Shown here in pieces: positions 5,786-12,320 of a stretch of DNA of 13,058 nt. The translations under genes were made by a program, and so were the position numbers. How positions within the stretch are numbered: position 1 is the first letter of the stretch; each line of letters begins with the position of its first letter. Source of the stretch: Chloroflexota bacterium (GTDB taxonomy: Bacteria > Chloroflexota > Dehalococcoidia > Lucifugimonadales > UBA3495); contig JADFPM010000046.1 in assembly GCA_022562335.1 (NCBI GenBank), positions 1-13,058 of the forward strand. Reading direction: 5' to 3'. The notes below the pieces were generated by a model. It saw nothing but the letters and a program-made list of their open reading frames with translations. It had not been told where the DNA came from and did no database searches.

Positions 5786-6124
5786 ATGCGCAAGTTGTTC
5801 AAGATCGAGACCCCCTTCATCACCGTGTTGAGCGGGCTGGCTCCGCTGCCCTGGTGATGAGTCGTACCCGGCCTGCTCGGCTTGATGGGTGGAACATCTG
5901 CCGGGCTGGCCATCGCACCCGCGTTGCGGGTGCTCACCTGGCCCCTGCTGGCCCTCACGCTGATCATGCTGGGGCGCGGCTGGTACTTGAACTTGTCCCA
6001 CGGGGAGCGGTGGCGGTCGATCTGGAACCGCCGGGCCGGCCTGGTCCTGATGGGTTCAACGGTCCTTGCCGTGGTACTTTGGGGACTCCGCCTGGCCGGG
6101 CTGTTGGGCCCCAGGCCGTTCTAA
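5786..6124 (+). CDS. MerT-like mercury transport protein with a selenocysteine pair (Sec-Sec)
   Basis: Read through TGA TGA (5855-5860), 5786-6124 encodes 112 residues with three predicted membrane helices: about 11-37, 47-66 and 84-107, joined by a short loop (APALRVL) and a basic hydrophilic loop (SHGERWRSIWNRR). Helix 1 reads L-P-W-Sec24-Sec25-V-V-P-G-L-L-G. MerT, which moves Hg(II) across the inner membrane, also has three helices and a Cys-Cys pair followed by a Pro in helix 1, so the two Sec residues stand where the Hg-binding pair belongs. Start ATG 5786 has GGAG (5775-5778) inside the end of merA with 7 nt spacing. A long SECIS-like hairpin follows. Without recoding the product would be a 23-residue stub, and the rest would lack a plausible start. 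Distant MerT similarity is judged by topology and motif only; a different metal-uptake family is possible. Confidence 0.78.
5855..5860 (+). other. two consecutive selenocysteine codons (TGA TGA)
   Basis: Codons 24 and 25 of the MerT-like gene are both TGA, in the first membrane helix at the place of MerT's vicinal Hg-binding cysteines. The frame then stays open for 87 codons of membrane-protein sequence, to a TAA at 6122-6124. Confidence 0.78.
5870..5911 (+). promoter_or_regulatory. SECIS-like hairpin of the MerT-like gene
   Basis: Nested stem: GGCC (5870-5873) with GGCC (5908-5911); a T-T mismatch; GCTCGGC (5875-5881) with GCCGGGC (5900-5906), one G-U; a TT/T internal loop; GATG (5884-5887) with CATC (5895-5898); and apical loop GGTGGAA (5888-5894). 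The loop begins with GG, 27 nt after the second TGA and 30 nt after the first, inside the bacterial SECIS range. One hairpin would have to serve both codons. Confidence 0.65.
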
Positions 6125-6148
6125 GCCAACAACTGTAGGAGCGAAAAA

Positions 6149-6322
6149 TTGTACGCTATTTTGGCTATAGTGGCCTGTTGCGCGGTTATCCCCTTGGCTA
6201 TGGCGGCAGCCGCCTTCGTGAAGTCGCGGGGTAGCCGAAGTATCGATTCCAGCCCGCACCAGCCAATGGATAGCCGGGAGCAAGCCCCACCACGTGATCA
6301 ACATGGGAATGACGGTCGATGA
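6149..6322 (+). CDS. 57-residue single-helix membrane protein with vicinal cysteines
   Basis: A 57-residue protein starting at TTG 6149, supported by AGGAG (6137-6141) with 7 nt spacing. Residues 2-24 form one hydrophobic helix containing Cys10-Cys11 followed by V-I-P (A-C-C-A-V-I-P-L-A-M). The tail (S-R-G-S-R onward) is hydrophilic with several His, Asp and Pro residues and could bind metal. It resembles in outline the small Cys-Cys membrane proteins of mercury operons (MerF, MerE, MerT helix 1), but I cannot assign it to a named family. It starts 24 bp after the MerT-like gene, and its stop overlaps the redoxin start as ATGA (6319-6322), so it is tied into the operon. Likely an accessory Hg(II)-handling membrane protein (inference). 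Confidence 0.65.
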   Translation: MYAILAIVACCAVIPLAMAAAAFVKSRGSRSIDSSPHQPMDSREQAPPRDQHGNDGR

Positions 6323-6888
6323 TCCGGTGTAGGACGTTGGCATTTTGGTTGCCGCTGTCGTTGATCATGACCGTCGCCCTGGCTGCGTGCGGCGGGAATG
6401 GGCCGGAAGGTGCAGCGCCGGGAGGCTCCGGCTCGAATGCTGGCGGTCTCGCTGGGGTTTCCCTGGAAGTCGGGCAGCTTGTTCCTGACTTTACCGTGAG
6501 TACCGGCGGCGGTTCATCTTTTTCCTTGAGCGGCCATCGTGGAGAGATAATTCTCCTCTATTTTTCCTTTCCTGGTTGACCCACCTGTGGGTTGGAGGCT
6601 CCAGCCCTCAGCCAGATTCAAGAGGAATCGGCGGATCGAGGAGTCCGTGTCGTTGCCATCAACACGGCGCCCTGGTCCGGTTTGCCAGAGTGGCAGGACT
6701 TTTGGAGAAGATCGGGAGGCGGAGAAGTAATCTGGGCCACTGACGATGGCCAAAGCTTAGTCCGTCTGCTTCAGGTAACGAGCTTGGGAACCACCATGAT
6801 AATCGACCGGCAGGGGCGCCTGTCCTATCGCGACGACGGCGCCACTCCCTATTCCACCCTGCGGCGGGAGGTGGATGACCTGCTGTGA
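6319..6888 (+). CDS. selenocysteine-containing redoxin/TlpA-like lipoprotein (U-P-T-C)
   Basis: Read with TGA 6577-6579 as selenocysteine, 6319-6888 encodes 189 residues. The N-terminus is a lipoprotein signal (basic M-I-R-C-R, hydrophobic stretch, lipobox L21-A-A-C24), then a Gly/Ser-rich linker to about residue 45. The thioredoxin-fold domain follows: G-Q-L-V-P-D-F-T-V (52-60), S-L-S-G-H-R-G-E-I-I-L-L-Y-F-S, active site Sec87-P-T-Cys90, E-A-P-A-L, strand V-R-V-V-A-I-N-T, and a cis-Pro-like region near T-S-L-G-T-T-M-I-I-D with R-Q-G-R-L after it. This fits AhpC/TSA-redoxin or TlpA proteins, which have W-C-x-x-C there. It should be anchored outside the cytoplasmic membrane. In this operon it may capture Hg(II) or keep the MerT-like selenols reduced (inference). 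Conventional calling splits it into 6319-6579 and 6592-6888. Confidence 0.88.
6577..6579 (+). other. selenocysteine codon (TGA) in the redoxin gene
   Basis: In-frame TGA at codon 87, at the peroxidatic or first cysteine of a thioredoxin-type C-x-x-C; the second Cys is intact (TGT, Cys90) and the thioredoxin fold continues for another 99 residues to a TGA stop at 6886-6888. Confidence 0.87.
6585..6611 (+). promoter_or_regulatory. SECIS-like hairpin of the redoxin gene
   Basis: CTG (6585-6587) with CAG (6609-6611), a T-T mismatch, then GGGTTGGA (6589-6596) with TCCAGCCC (6600-6607), an 8-bp stem with one T-G pair, and apical loop GGC (6597-6599). The loop starts with GG 17 nt after the TGA, as expected for a bacterial SECIS. 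The stem-T-T-stem layout resembles the hairpin in the MerT-like gene. Confidence 0.7.
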
Positions 6889-6924
6889 TTCAAGACGCTT
6901 GCCTTAGCCTTTGACTTAGGCCAT

Positions 6925-7002
6925 CTATTCCGCCACCTTGCCTTCCCTCACCCTGAACACGCTCACGCCGCGGATGTGGCCGGGCTTGCCTTGATGGTCC
7001 AT
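6925..7002 (-). pseudogene. possible remnant of an NTF2/SnoaL-like gene
   Basis: On the minus strand 25 codons (ATG at 7002, TAG at 6925-6927) read M-D-H-Q-G-K-P-G-H-I-R-G-V-S-V-F-R-V-R-E-G-K-V-A-E. This resembles the end of SnoaL/NTF2-like proteins (R-G-V-S-V-F-R-V-R-D-G-K-I). The preceding sequence contains a short D-T-A-T-I-T-R stretch in the same broad region but no continuous reading frame. It looks like a decayed gene end between the metal operon and the TPR gene. Evidence is limited to this short match by eye. Confidence 0.3.
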
Positions 7003-7025
7003 TCACCGGGCCCACCCACCGGTGA
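7003..7025. terminator. GC hairpin between the convergent metal and TPR operons
   Basis: TCACCGG (7003-7009), a 9-nt loop and CCGGTGA (7019-7025) form a perfect 7-bp stem between two convergent transcription units. There is no T-run on either side, so a bidirectional terminator role is only possible. A second perfect 7-bp inverted repeat, GGTTGGA (7100-7106) with TCCAACC (7111-7117), straddles the stop codon of the TPR gene. Confidence 0.3.
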
Positions 7026-7107
7026 GTCCGCCTGACCGTGGCCTAGTGATGGTGGCGGTGTCAGACGTGGATGACCCCGGACAAGGGGGTGCCGCCGCCG
7101 GTTGGAC

Positions 7108-8577
7108 CTATCCAACCCTTTCGGCGAGACTGGACAACGCCCCGATCTCCTGTGAGCCTGTGTCGGCGTCTTGCCAAGCGTTTTGGGCTTGAAGGGCACT
7201 GGCCTCCGCCGCCTCACGCTTCCCGCTTTCTTCTTGGGCTCTGGCCAGCCAGAACGAATCCCTGGGCGTTTCACGCCGCATCAGGCGCTGGGTGAGCAGG
7301 CCTTCCGCCTTGTCAAATTGGCCGGCGCGGAGATACGCCTCCACCATGGTATCTTCGAAGACTTCCCGCTGGGCGTGGCTCCCGCCGATGCGGGCAAGCT
7401 GGTCATACCGCGCGTCCTGGCCGAACAGCGGCTCCATCAGGCGGACCGCCTCGCCGTAGTCCTCGTGGATGAAAGCGCTGATGCCCTGCACCAGCGGCAG
7501 CGTGACCTCGCCGGCCAGTTTGTCCCCCTTTTCTGCGACCGCCCGCAGGCCATCCATCATGCGGGCCAGGGATTGGTCATCGGCAGCGACGGCGAAGGCC
7601 AAGGCGGCGTGGGAGTCCCGGAACGCCGGGCCGGGGCGCTCGGCGGCCGGCGCGGCTTGGGTACATAACTCTTCCATCATGGACTGGGGAGCGGCGCCGC
7701 CGTACATCTGCAAACGCCACATCAAAGAGGCGCTATCGTTGACCGAAAGGGGGCTTTTCGCCAACACCGATGGACGTATGTTGCCTTCGTAGAGTTCAAG
7801 GGCGCGTTGGTAGTGGCCCATGGCCAGTTCGAACAGCGCCAGGTGCCAGGAAAGGTGGACGTGGTAGGAGGCGCGGTTGTCAAAGCCGGGCAGCCAGCCG
7901 GCCAGGAAATCTTTGCCTCCGGCGGGGTCGCCCCTTTCGAAGTACACGTGGGCTACCGAGTGGGAGGCCACGGCGTTGGTGGGACGTTGCTCTAGAGACC
8001 GCTCCGCCAGCTTCAGAGCATCGTCGAGCAGACCGTTTTCGTGGTGGGCGAAGGCGTATTGCCCTTGGAAGGCCCAGTCATCGCCGTACTCCGGCGCGAC
8101 GCTGTTCATCAGGGCAAAAAGCGCCTGGGGGTAATCGGCGACACCGGCCCCCACATTGCTGCACCCTAAAAGATACAGCCGTTGGGCCACCCGGACCATG
8201 AACATGTCTCGGGGAAACTCGGCTAGATGCTGGTGGATGAGGGCAATGGCTTCCGGCCCCTTGCCGTTGGCCCACAGCGCCATGGCCTCGATCTGCTGCT
8301 TCTCGCGGCGCGATATGCCCGCCGCCAGGGATCGGGCCTTCTCGGCGGACTCCCTGGCCTTTCCCACTCTGGCGCTCGTCATGAATACGTAGGCCATGGC
8401 GGCATGGGCCAGGGCAAACCCTTCGTCGGCGTCGATAGCCGACTGGATCTTCTCCTCCGCGCCGAAGTTCTGCTCCAGCAGATGGTCTACCCCTTCCACC
8501 AATCCTTGGGCGGCGGCGGTGGAATTGGTGCTGATGGGAAGCCCGTAGCGGTCCGTGGTCTTGTTCGCGTTTTGCAC
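7108..8577 (-). CDS. TTC38-like tetratricopeptide repeat protein
   Basis: A 489-residue helical-repeat protein of the TTC38 type, with the characteristic opening D-R-Y-G-L-P-I-S-T-N-S, then helical hairpins beginning F-G-A-E-E-K-I-Q-S-A-I-D-A-D-E-G-F-A-L-A-H-A-A-M-A-Y and later TPR-like units (A-L-K-L-A-E-R-S-L-E; Y-Q-R-A-L-E-L-Y-E-G-N; F-D-K-A-E-G-L-L). No signal peptide or catalytic motif, so a cytoplasmic scaffold or unknown enzyme-associated role is likely. I chose GTG at 8577 because AGGAG (complement of 8585-8589) lies 7 nt upstream and the product then begins just ahead of the conserved region; the open frame extends further upstream but overlaps the acylase gene. It begins 49 bp after the acylase stop and is probably co-transcribed with it. 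Confidence 0.87.
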   Translation of the reverse strand: MQNANKTTDRYGLPISTNSTAAAQGLVEGVDHLLEQNFGAEEKIQSAIDADEGFALAHAAMAYVFMTSARVGKARESAEKARSLAAGISRREKQQIEAMALWANGKGPEAIALIHQHLAEFPRDMFMVRVAQRLYLLGCSNVGAGVADYPQALFALMNSVAPEYGDDWAFQGQYAFAHHENGLLDDALKLAERSLEQRPTNAVASHSVAHVYFERGDPAGGKDFLAGWLPGFDNRASYHVHLSWHLALFELAMGHYQRALELYEGNIRPSVLAKSPLSVNDSASLMWRLQMYGGAAPQSMMEELCTQAAPAAERPGPAFRDSHAALAFAVAADDQSLARMMDGLRAVAEKGDKLAGEVTLPLVQGISAFIHEDYGEAVRLMEPLFGQDARYDQLARIGGSHAQREVFEDTMVEAYLRAGQFDKAEGLLTQRLMRRETPRDSFWLARAQEESGKREAAEASALQAQNAWQDADTGSQEIGALSSLAERVG

Positions 8578-8626
8578 CGTCTTGCTCCTATCGTGGTGGT
8601 CTGTGTTTTCAGTTGTATGGTCAATC

Positions 8627-10978
8627 CTACGCAGGCTGTAAAGTCTGCTTGCTCTCGCAGTGGGCGGCGATATATTCCCATTCGTATTGCATGGGGACCA
8701 TCTCCACCTTTCGCCAGGTTTCTGACTGGTCGTGGTAGTGGGGGCTGCCGGGGTGGCCCGAGCTGCCCAGGGGGACGGCCCACAATGATTTTCCCCAGTC
8801 CGAAGTGTCGAAGGCGTAGCGGACCACCGAAAGGCCGGTGACGGTGGCTGGGTCGGACAGCGAGTATGAACCGGCCAGGGGCGTGTCGCCGTCCCCGCTG
8901 GTGGGGATCGGCGGCGGGTCCAGCAAACCGGCAAACTCGGGATAAACCGCCGAAAGGGTGTGCTTGGGACGGGCCTGGTGGACCCGGTCCCAACGCCAGG
9001 TTTCCATGCCGCCGCCCCCGTCACCGGCCATCAATTCCTTTAATCGGGCGGTCCCAGCGGCCAGGGACCTGGACATCAACGCTTGCCAATCGTCTCCCGG
9101 GGCCAACAACCGGCGGTCGTCCTGGTCTATCAGGGTGATCAGGTGGGCCTTGAGTCTGGCCAGGAATCCGCCCAGACCGCGGCCGTCGGGGTTCCAGGCC
9201 ACCCGGCCCAATTCCGGTCCCAGATTCTGCTCCAGCACCTCTCGCAGCAAAGCATCGCGAAAGGCGCTGTAGATGGCCGGTTCGACCCTTCCGGCGTCCA
9301 TCTTCCCATCCCAGGCGATGAGCTTGTCCCGTGCCTGGGCCGAAAGGCTGTCTGGCGGCTCCACCCGTTGCATGAAGCCGGCGTAAGCACGGGCGGGTAT
9401 GGAAACCCGCTCGCCGTGGACCGCGGCCATATCTTCCACCGATGGGTTGTCGATTTTGAGCAGCCGGTGGGCGACCCGTTTTGCCCGGAATCCCGGTGTG
9501 AATTCCGAAGAGATGTAATAGGGATAATCGTCGCCCACCGGCTTGTTGTTGGCGGTGACCACATACCCCTCTTCCGGATTCAGAGAGCGGGGAAGGTCGT
9601 CAAAGGGTATGTATCCCTGCCACTCGTGCTCTCCGGTCCAACCGGGAACGGGGAGCCACCCGTTTACCTTAGACCGGATGGGAATGCGTCCCCGGCACAG
9701 GTATCCGGAATTGCCGTGGATATCGGCGTAAAGAAAGTTGTTGCAGGGGTCCATCCACTCCCGCATGGACTCGATGAGCTGGGGCGCGTCTTTCGCCTTC
9801 AGCATGGACAGCAGGGTATCGGGCCACGGAGATGGTCCTTCGGTGGCGGTGTATTTGAAAGCTATACCGGAGCCTTTAGCCGGGTCGCCGGAGATCACCG
9901 GGCCGTGGCGGGTGACCCACGACTGGAATTGGACGTCACCGCCGCCGTTGACTTTGATGGTCTCCTCGTGGATCGTGGCCGGAAGCCATTGGTCTTGGAA
10001 CAGGTATTCCTGGTTTCCGGAGCCGGTGCTGAAACGTTCTATGTAGAGGTCCTGATAATCAGCGGAGGTGTGGGTGACCGACCAGGCCACGTCGGCGTTG
10101 TGGCCGAAATGGGGAAAGCCGGGCACGCCGGGGAAAGACAGCCCGATCACGTCGAATTCAGGACAGGCCACCTGGTTTTGATAATAGACGTTGGGAGTGT
10201 CCAGCGCCCGGTGGGAATCACCCGCCAGGATGGGTTTGCCGGTGGCGGTGCGGCTGCCCGATAGGACCCAACTATTGCTGCCGGCGCCGGTCTCCGACAG
10301 ATAATTCAGGGCGGCCGCTCCCTGCCGCAGCTCCTCCAGCCCGTCGGCCAAGGGTCCGGAATACGTCTCGCCCGGCGGCAGGATCAGGGGATATCCGGGC
10401 TGAAATCCCGGAAAAAGCAGTGAGGCTTTCTCCGGCCCGATCTTGGCCACCACCTGGGCCCGCCAGGCCTTGGATTCGAACACCCCCATTAGGATGTGGC
10501 GCACCTTATATGCCACCAACCCGTGCCAGGGCTGCCACGGTTCCGGCTTCAGGCCAACGATCTGGTATTCCACGGGCAATGGGCTATCCGATTCAATAAA
10601 GGCGTTGACTCCCCAGGCGTAGGCGTCAAACATCTCCCTGGTTTCCGGGGATGAAGCCTGGTAGTCGGCCCTGGCGCTGTCCGACAGGCGAAACCGGCGC
10701 ATCAGTTTGTCTTGCTCCACCGCCGATTCGCCCACCATCTCAGCCCAACGTCCGGCGCCCCGTTTCCGGTCGAACTCCATGTGCCACAGCCGGTCCTGGG
10801 CGGTGACGAATCCCTGGGCGAAGAAGGCGTCTTTCTGGCTGGAGGCCCGTATGTGGGGTATGCCCAGGCCGTCCCGGTATACCTGGACCGCGCCGTCCAA
10901 ACCGGAAAGCTTCACCGTGCCGGTGACCTGGGGCAACGCCTCTTTCAAAGCCTTTTTCAGCGATTTGGCGTTAATCAT
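8627..10978 (-). CDS. penicillin acylase family (Ntn-hydrolase) amidase
   Basis: A 783-residue penicillin amidase/cephalosporin acylase family protein. The precursor is cut autocatalytically to small and large chains; the large-chain N-terminal nucleophile is predicted to be Ser234 (G-A-G-S-N-S-W-V-L-S-G). Other marks: Y-R-D-x-x-G-I-P-H-I-R-A (34-45), F-A-Q-G-F-V-T-A-Q-D-R-L-W (53-65), G-V-P-G-F-P-H-F-G-H-N-x-D-V-A-W and T-R-H-G-P-V-I. ATG 10978 is preceded by GGGGAGAG (complement of 10984-10991) with 5 nt spacing. Most characterised members are exported, but no signal peptide is visible at this start. Substrates in the family are beta-lactams, acyl-homoserine lactones and other N-acyl amides; which applies here cannot be told. 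Divergent from the metallo-hydrolase gene, upstream of the TPR gene. Confidence 0.93.
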   Translation of the reverse strand: MINAKSLKKALKEALPQVTGTVKLSGLDGAVQVYRDGLGIPHIRASSQKDAFFAQGFVTAQDRLWHMEFDRKRGAGRWAEMVGESAVEQDKLMRRFRLSDSARADYQASSPETREMFDAYAWGVNAFIESDSPLPVEYQIVGLKPEPWQPWHGLVAYKVRHILMGVFESKAWRAQVVAKIGPEKASLLFPGFQPGYPLILPPGETYSGPLADGLEELRQGAAALNYLSETGAGSNSWVLSGSRTATGKPILAGDSHRALDTPNVYYQNQVACPEFDVIGLSFPGVPGFPHFGHNADVAWSVTHTSADYQDLYIERFSTGSGNQEYLFQDQWLPATIHEETIKVNGGGDVQFQSWVTRHGPVISGDPAKGSGIAFKYTATEGPSPWPDTLLSMLKAKDAPQLIESMREWMDPCNNFLYADIHGNSGYLCRGRIPIRSKVNGWLPVPGWTGEHEWQGYIPFDDLPRSLNPEEGYVVTANNKPVGDDYPYYISSEFTPGFRAKRVAHRLLKIDNPSVEDMAAVHGERVSIPARAYAGFMQRVEPPDSLSAQARDKLIAWDGKMDAGRVEPAIYSAFRDALLREVLEQNLGPELGRVAWNPDGRGLGGFLARLKAHLITLIDQDDRRLLAPGDDWQALMSRSLAAGTARLKELMAGDGGGGMETWRWDRVHQARPKHTLSAVYPEFAGLLDPPPIPTSGDGDTPLAGSYSLSDPATVTGLSVVRYAFDTSDWGKSLWAVPLGSSGHPGSPHYHDQSETWRKVEMVPMQYEWEYIAAHCESKQTLQPA

Positions 10979-11090
10979 CAAAACTCTCCCCAATGTGTGG
11001 TTCAGCCCTCCGGTTGATCCAGCGAACCGCCTTTCAGCCGGTGCCTCTGGGGCGATAATAACACAGCGTCTGCCCGTCGTTGGCCGGGGA

Positions 11091-11119
11091 TTGACTGGCG
11101 CATGGGACATGGCTACCAT
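11091..11119 (+). promoter_or_regulatory. sigma70-type promoter for the metallo-hydrolase gene
   Basis: TTGACT (11091-11096, five of six) and TACCAT (11114-11119, four of six) are separated by 17 bp. This places the transcription start after the in-frame ATG at 11109, supporting ATG 11154 as the real start codon. Confidence 0.5.
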
Positions 11120-11153
11120 CCGGGTTTTATCAGGCAGTTGCGGAGGCCGTCGC

Positions 11154-11987
11154 ATGCAGATCAGCGAACACGTTTACAGCACCCACATCCTGGAGGACCA
11201 GAACACCTTTGGGGCCATGCATCCCGGCGGCACCCAGATCTACTTCGTGGGCGATCCCAACGGCGAGATGGTGATGGTCGATTCGGGTGAGCCCTACCGG
11301 GCTTGGACCCGGCAGATATTGGATTACCACGCCGAGTTGGGAAGGCCCAAGATATCGTCCATCCTGATCACCCACGGGCACGGGGACCATATAGGCGGTC
11401 TGGACCGGATCCAGGACGCGCTGGATTGCCCGGTGCGTTGCCACCCCAAGCTGGAGCCGAGACTGACCCATCAGCTTGGCAAGGGCTGTGTGGAGAAGCT
11501 TCGTTCCCGCGAGGTCATACCCACCGGGGGCGGCGCGTCGCTGCGGGCCTATTACACCCCCGGGCATGAGGACGACCACATCTCCTACTATCTGGCGGCC
11601 GACAAGGGAGTGTTCAGCGGGGACACGATTTTGGGCAATTCCTCGTCCAGCGTGCGAAATCTGGCCCAGTACATGAAGTCGTTGGAGCTTTTGGCCCGGC
11701 TTAAGCCGGCGATGCTGTACCCCGGCCACGGGCAGATCATTCAAAACGGCGCCGCCCGGATCAAGTGGTACATCAACCATCGCCAACAGCGGGAGGACCA
11801 ACTGGTGTCGGCCATCAAGAAAGGAGCCAGTACCGTAGACGAGATGGTCCACGCGGTCTATCCGCGGAATCTGCGCAAAAACCTCAGGGGCGCGGCGGCG
11901 CGGAACGTTCGCACCCACCTGGAAAAGCTGCGGGAAGAGGGACGGGTGGCCGAGGATTCAGCGACCTACGTTTTAAGCGGGGGATAA
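11154..11987 (+). CDS. metallo-beta-lactamase fold hydrolase, LACTB2-like
   Basis: A 277-residue MBL-fold protein with a C-terminal winged-helix extension, the arrangement of LACTB2-type proteins (human LACTB2 is a single-strand RNA endonuclease). Metal ligands: His74, His76, Asp78 and His79 (H-G-H-G-D-H), His138 (T-P-G-H-E), Asp157 (S-G-D-T) and His192 (Y-P-G-H-G), giving a complete two-zinc site. The winged-helix region covers about 212-277 (R-E-D-Q-L, A-A-A-R-N-V-R-T-H-L-E-K-L-R-E-E-G-R-V). Start ATG 11154 follows GGAGG (11142-11146) with 7 nt spacing; the in-frame ATG 11109 overlaps the promoter. No signal peptide. Hydrolysis of RNA, thioesters or lactones is possible, so substrate is unassigned. 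Transcribed divergently from the penicillin acylase with a 175-bp shared upstream region. Confidence 0.9.
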   Translation: MQISEHVYSTHILEDQNTFGAMHPGGTQIYFVGDPNGEMVMVDSGEPYRAWTRQILDYHAELGRPKISSILITHGHGDHIGGLDRIQDALDCPVRCHPKLEPRLTHQLGKGCVEKLRSREVIPTGGGASLRAYYTPGHEDDHISYYLAADKGVFSGDTILGNSSSSVRNLAQYMKSLELLARLKPAMLYPGHGQIIQNGAARIKWYINHRQQREDQLVSAIKKGASTVDEMVHAVYPRNLRKNLRGAAARNVRTHLEKLREEGRVAEDSATYVLSGG

Positions 11988-12074
11988 CCCCACATTGGCC
12001 CGTTGCCTCAAATCTGAGCGTGGCGATGGTTATGATTTCCTGGTCCGCCGGTTCCCACTACGGTTACTGATTGA

Positions 12075-12320
12075 ATGCCGCGGATAACGTCCCGCCGGCG
12101 CGGCTTCAAGGGCTCCATCGCGTTTGGGTTGATCTTGATGGCCGTGGGCGCGCTGCCGGTGGTCATCATGCTCGCCGCCGAGGGATTTCTAAGCCCTCAG
12201 GATTACCCGTCCTTCTTGATAGGCATCGTCGCCATTGGGTATGGCGCCGTTTTCCTCGGCGTTATCGTCCTCGCTTTGGGAATCTCGACTTGGCTGTTTG
12301 GCTCCGGGAGGGAAAGTTAG
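12075..12320 (+). CDS. small two-helix membrane protein, unknown function
   Basis: An 81-residue protein with a basic start (M-P-R-I-T-S-R-R-R-G-F-K) and two long hydrophobic helices at about 15-35 and 46-74, separated by F-L-S-P-Q-D-Y-P-S; the tail is short and polar. The basic N-terminus suggests both ends lie in the cytoplasm. No family is recognised. The start ATG 12075 lacks a clear Shine-Dalgarno, which lowers confidence. It follows the metallo-hydrolase gene by 87 bp. Its TAG stop (12318-12320) overlaps the TAA stop of the convergent VOC gene. Confidence 0.6.
   Translation: MPRITSRRRGFKGSIAFGLILMAVGALPVVIMLAAEGFLSPQDYPSFLIGIVAIGYGAVFLGVIVLALGISTWLFGSGRES

Noticed and set aside
4118..6579. 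The TGA codons as nonsense mutations or sequencing errors making three pseudogenes
   Set aside because: Four TGAs fall precisely on active-site or metal-site cysteine positions, none elsewhere in these genes; reading frames and gene overlaps are otherwise intact; SECIS-like hairpins follow. Other genes in the window use TGA as a normal stop, so a reassigned genetic code is also not needed.
6580..6591. Hairpin CCCA-CCTG-TGGG directly after the redoxin TGA as the SECIS
   Set aside because: Its loop lies only about 4 nt after the TGA, far too close for a bacterial SECIS; the 6585-6611 hairpin fits much better.
9083..10264. Long plus-strand open frame opposite the penicillin acylase
   Set aside because: Low-complexity Gly/Val/Arg-rich shadow without motifs; the minus strand carries a full-length acylase.
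11130..11918. Minus-strand open frame opposite the metallo-hydrolase gene
   Set aside because: No family features, and the plus strand has a complete metallo-beta-lactamase site and Shine-Dalgarno.
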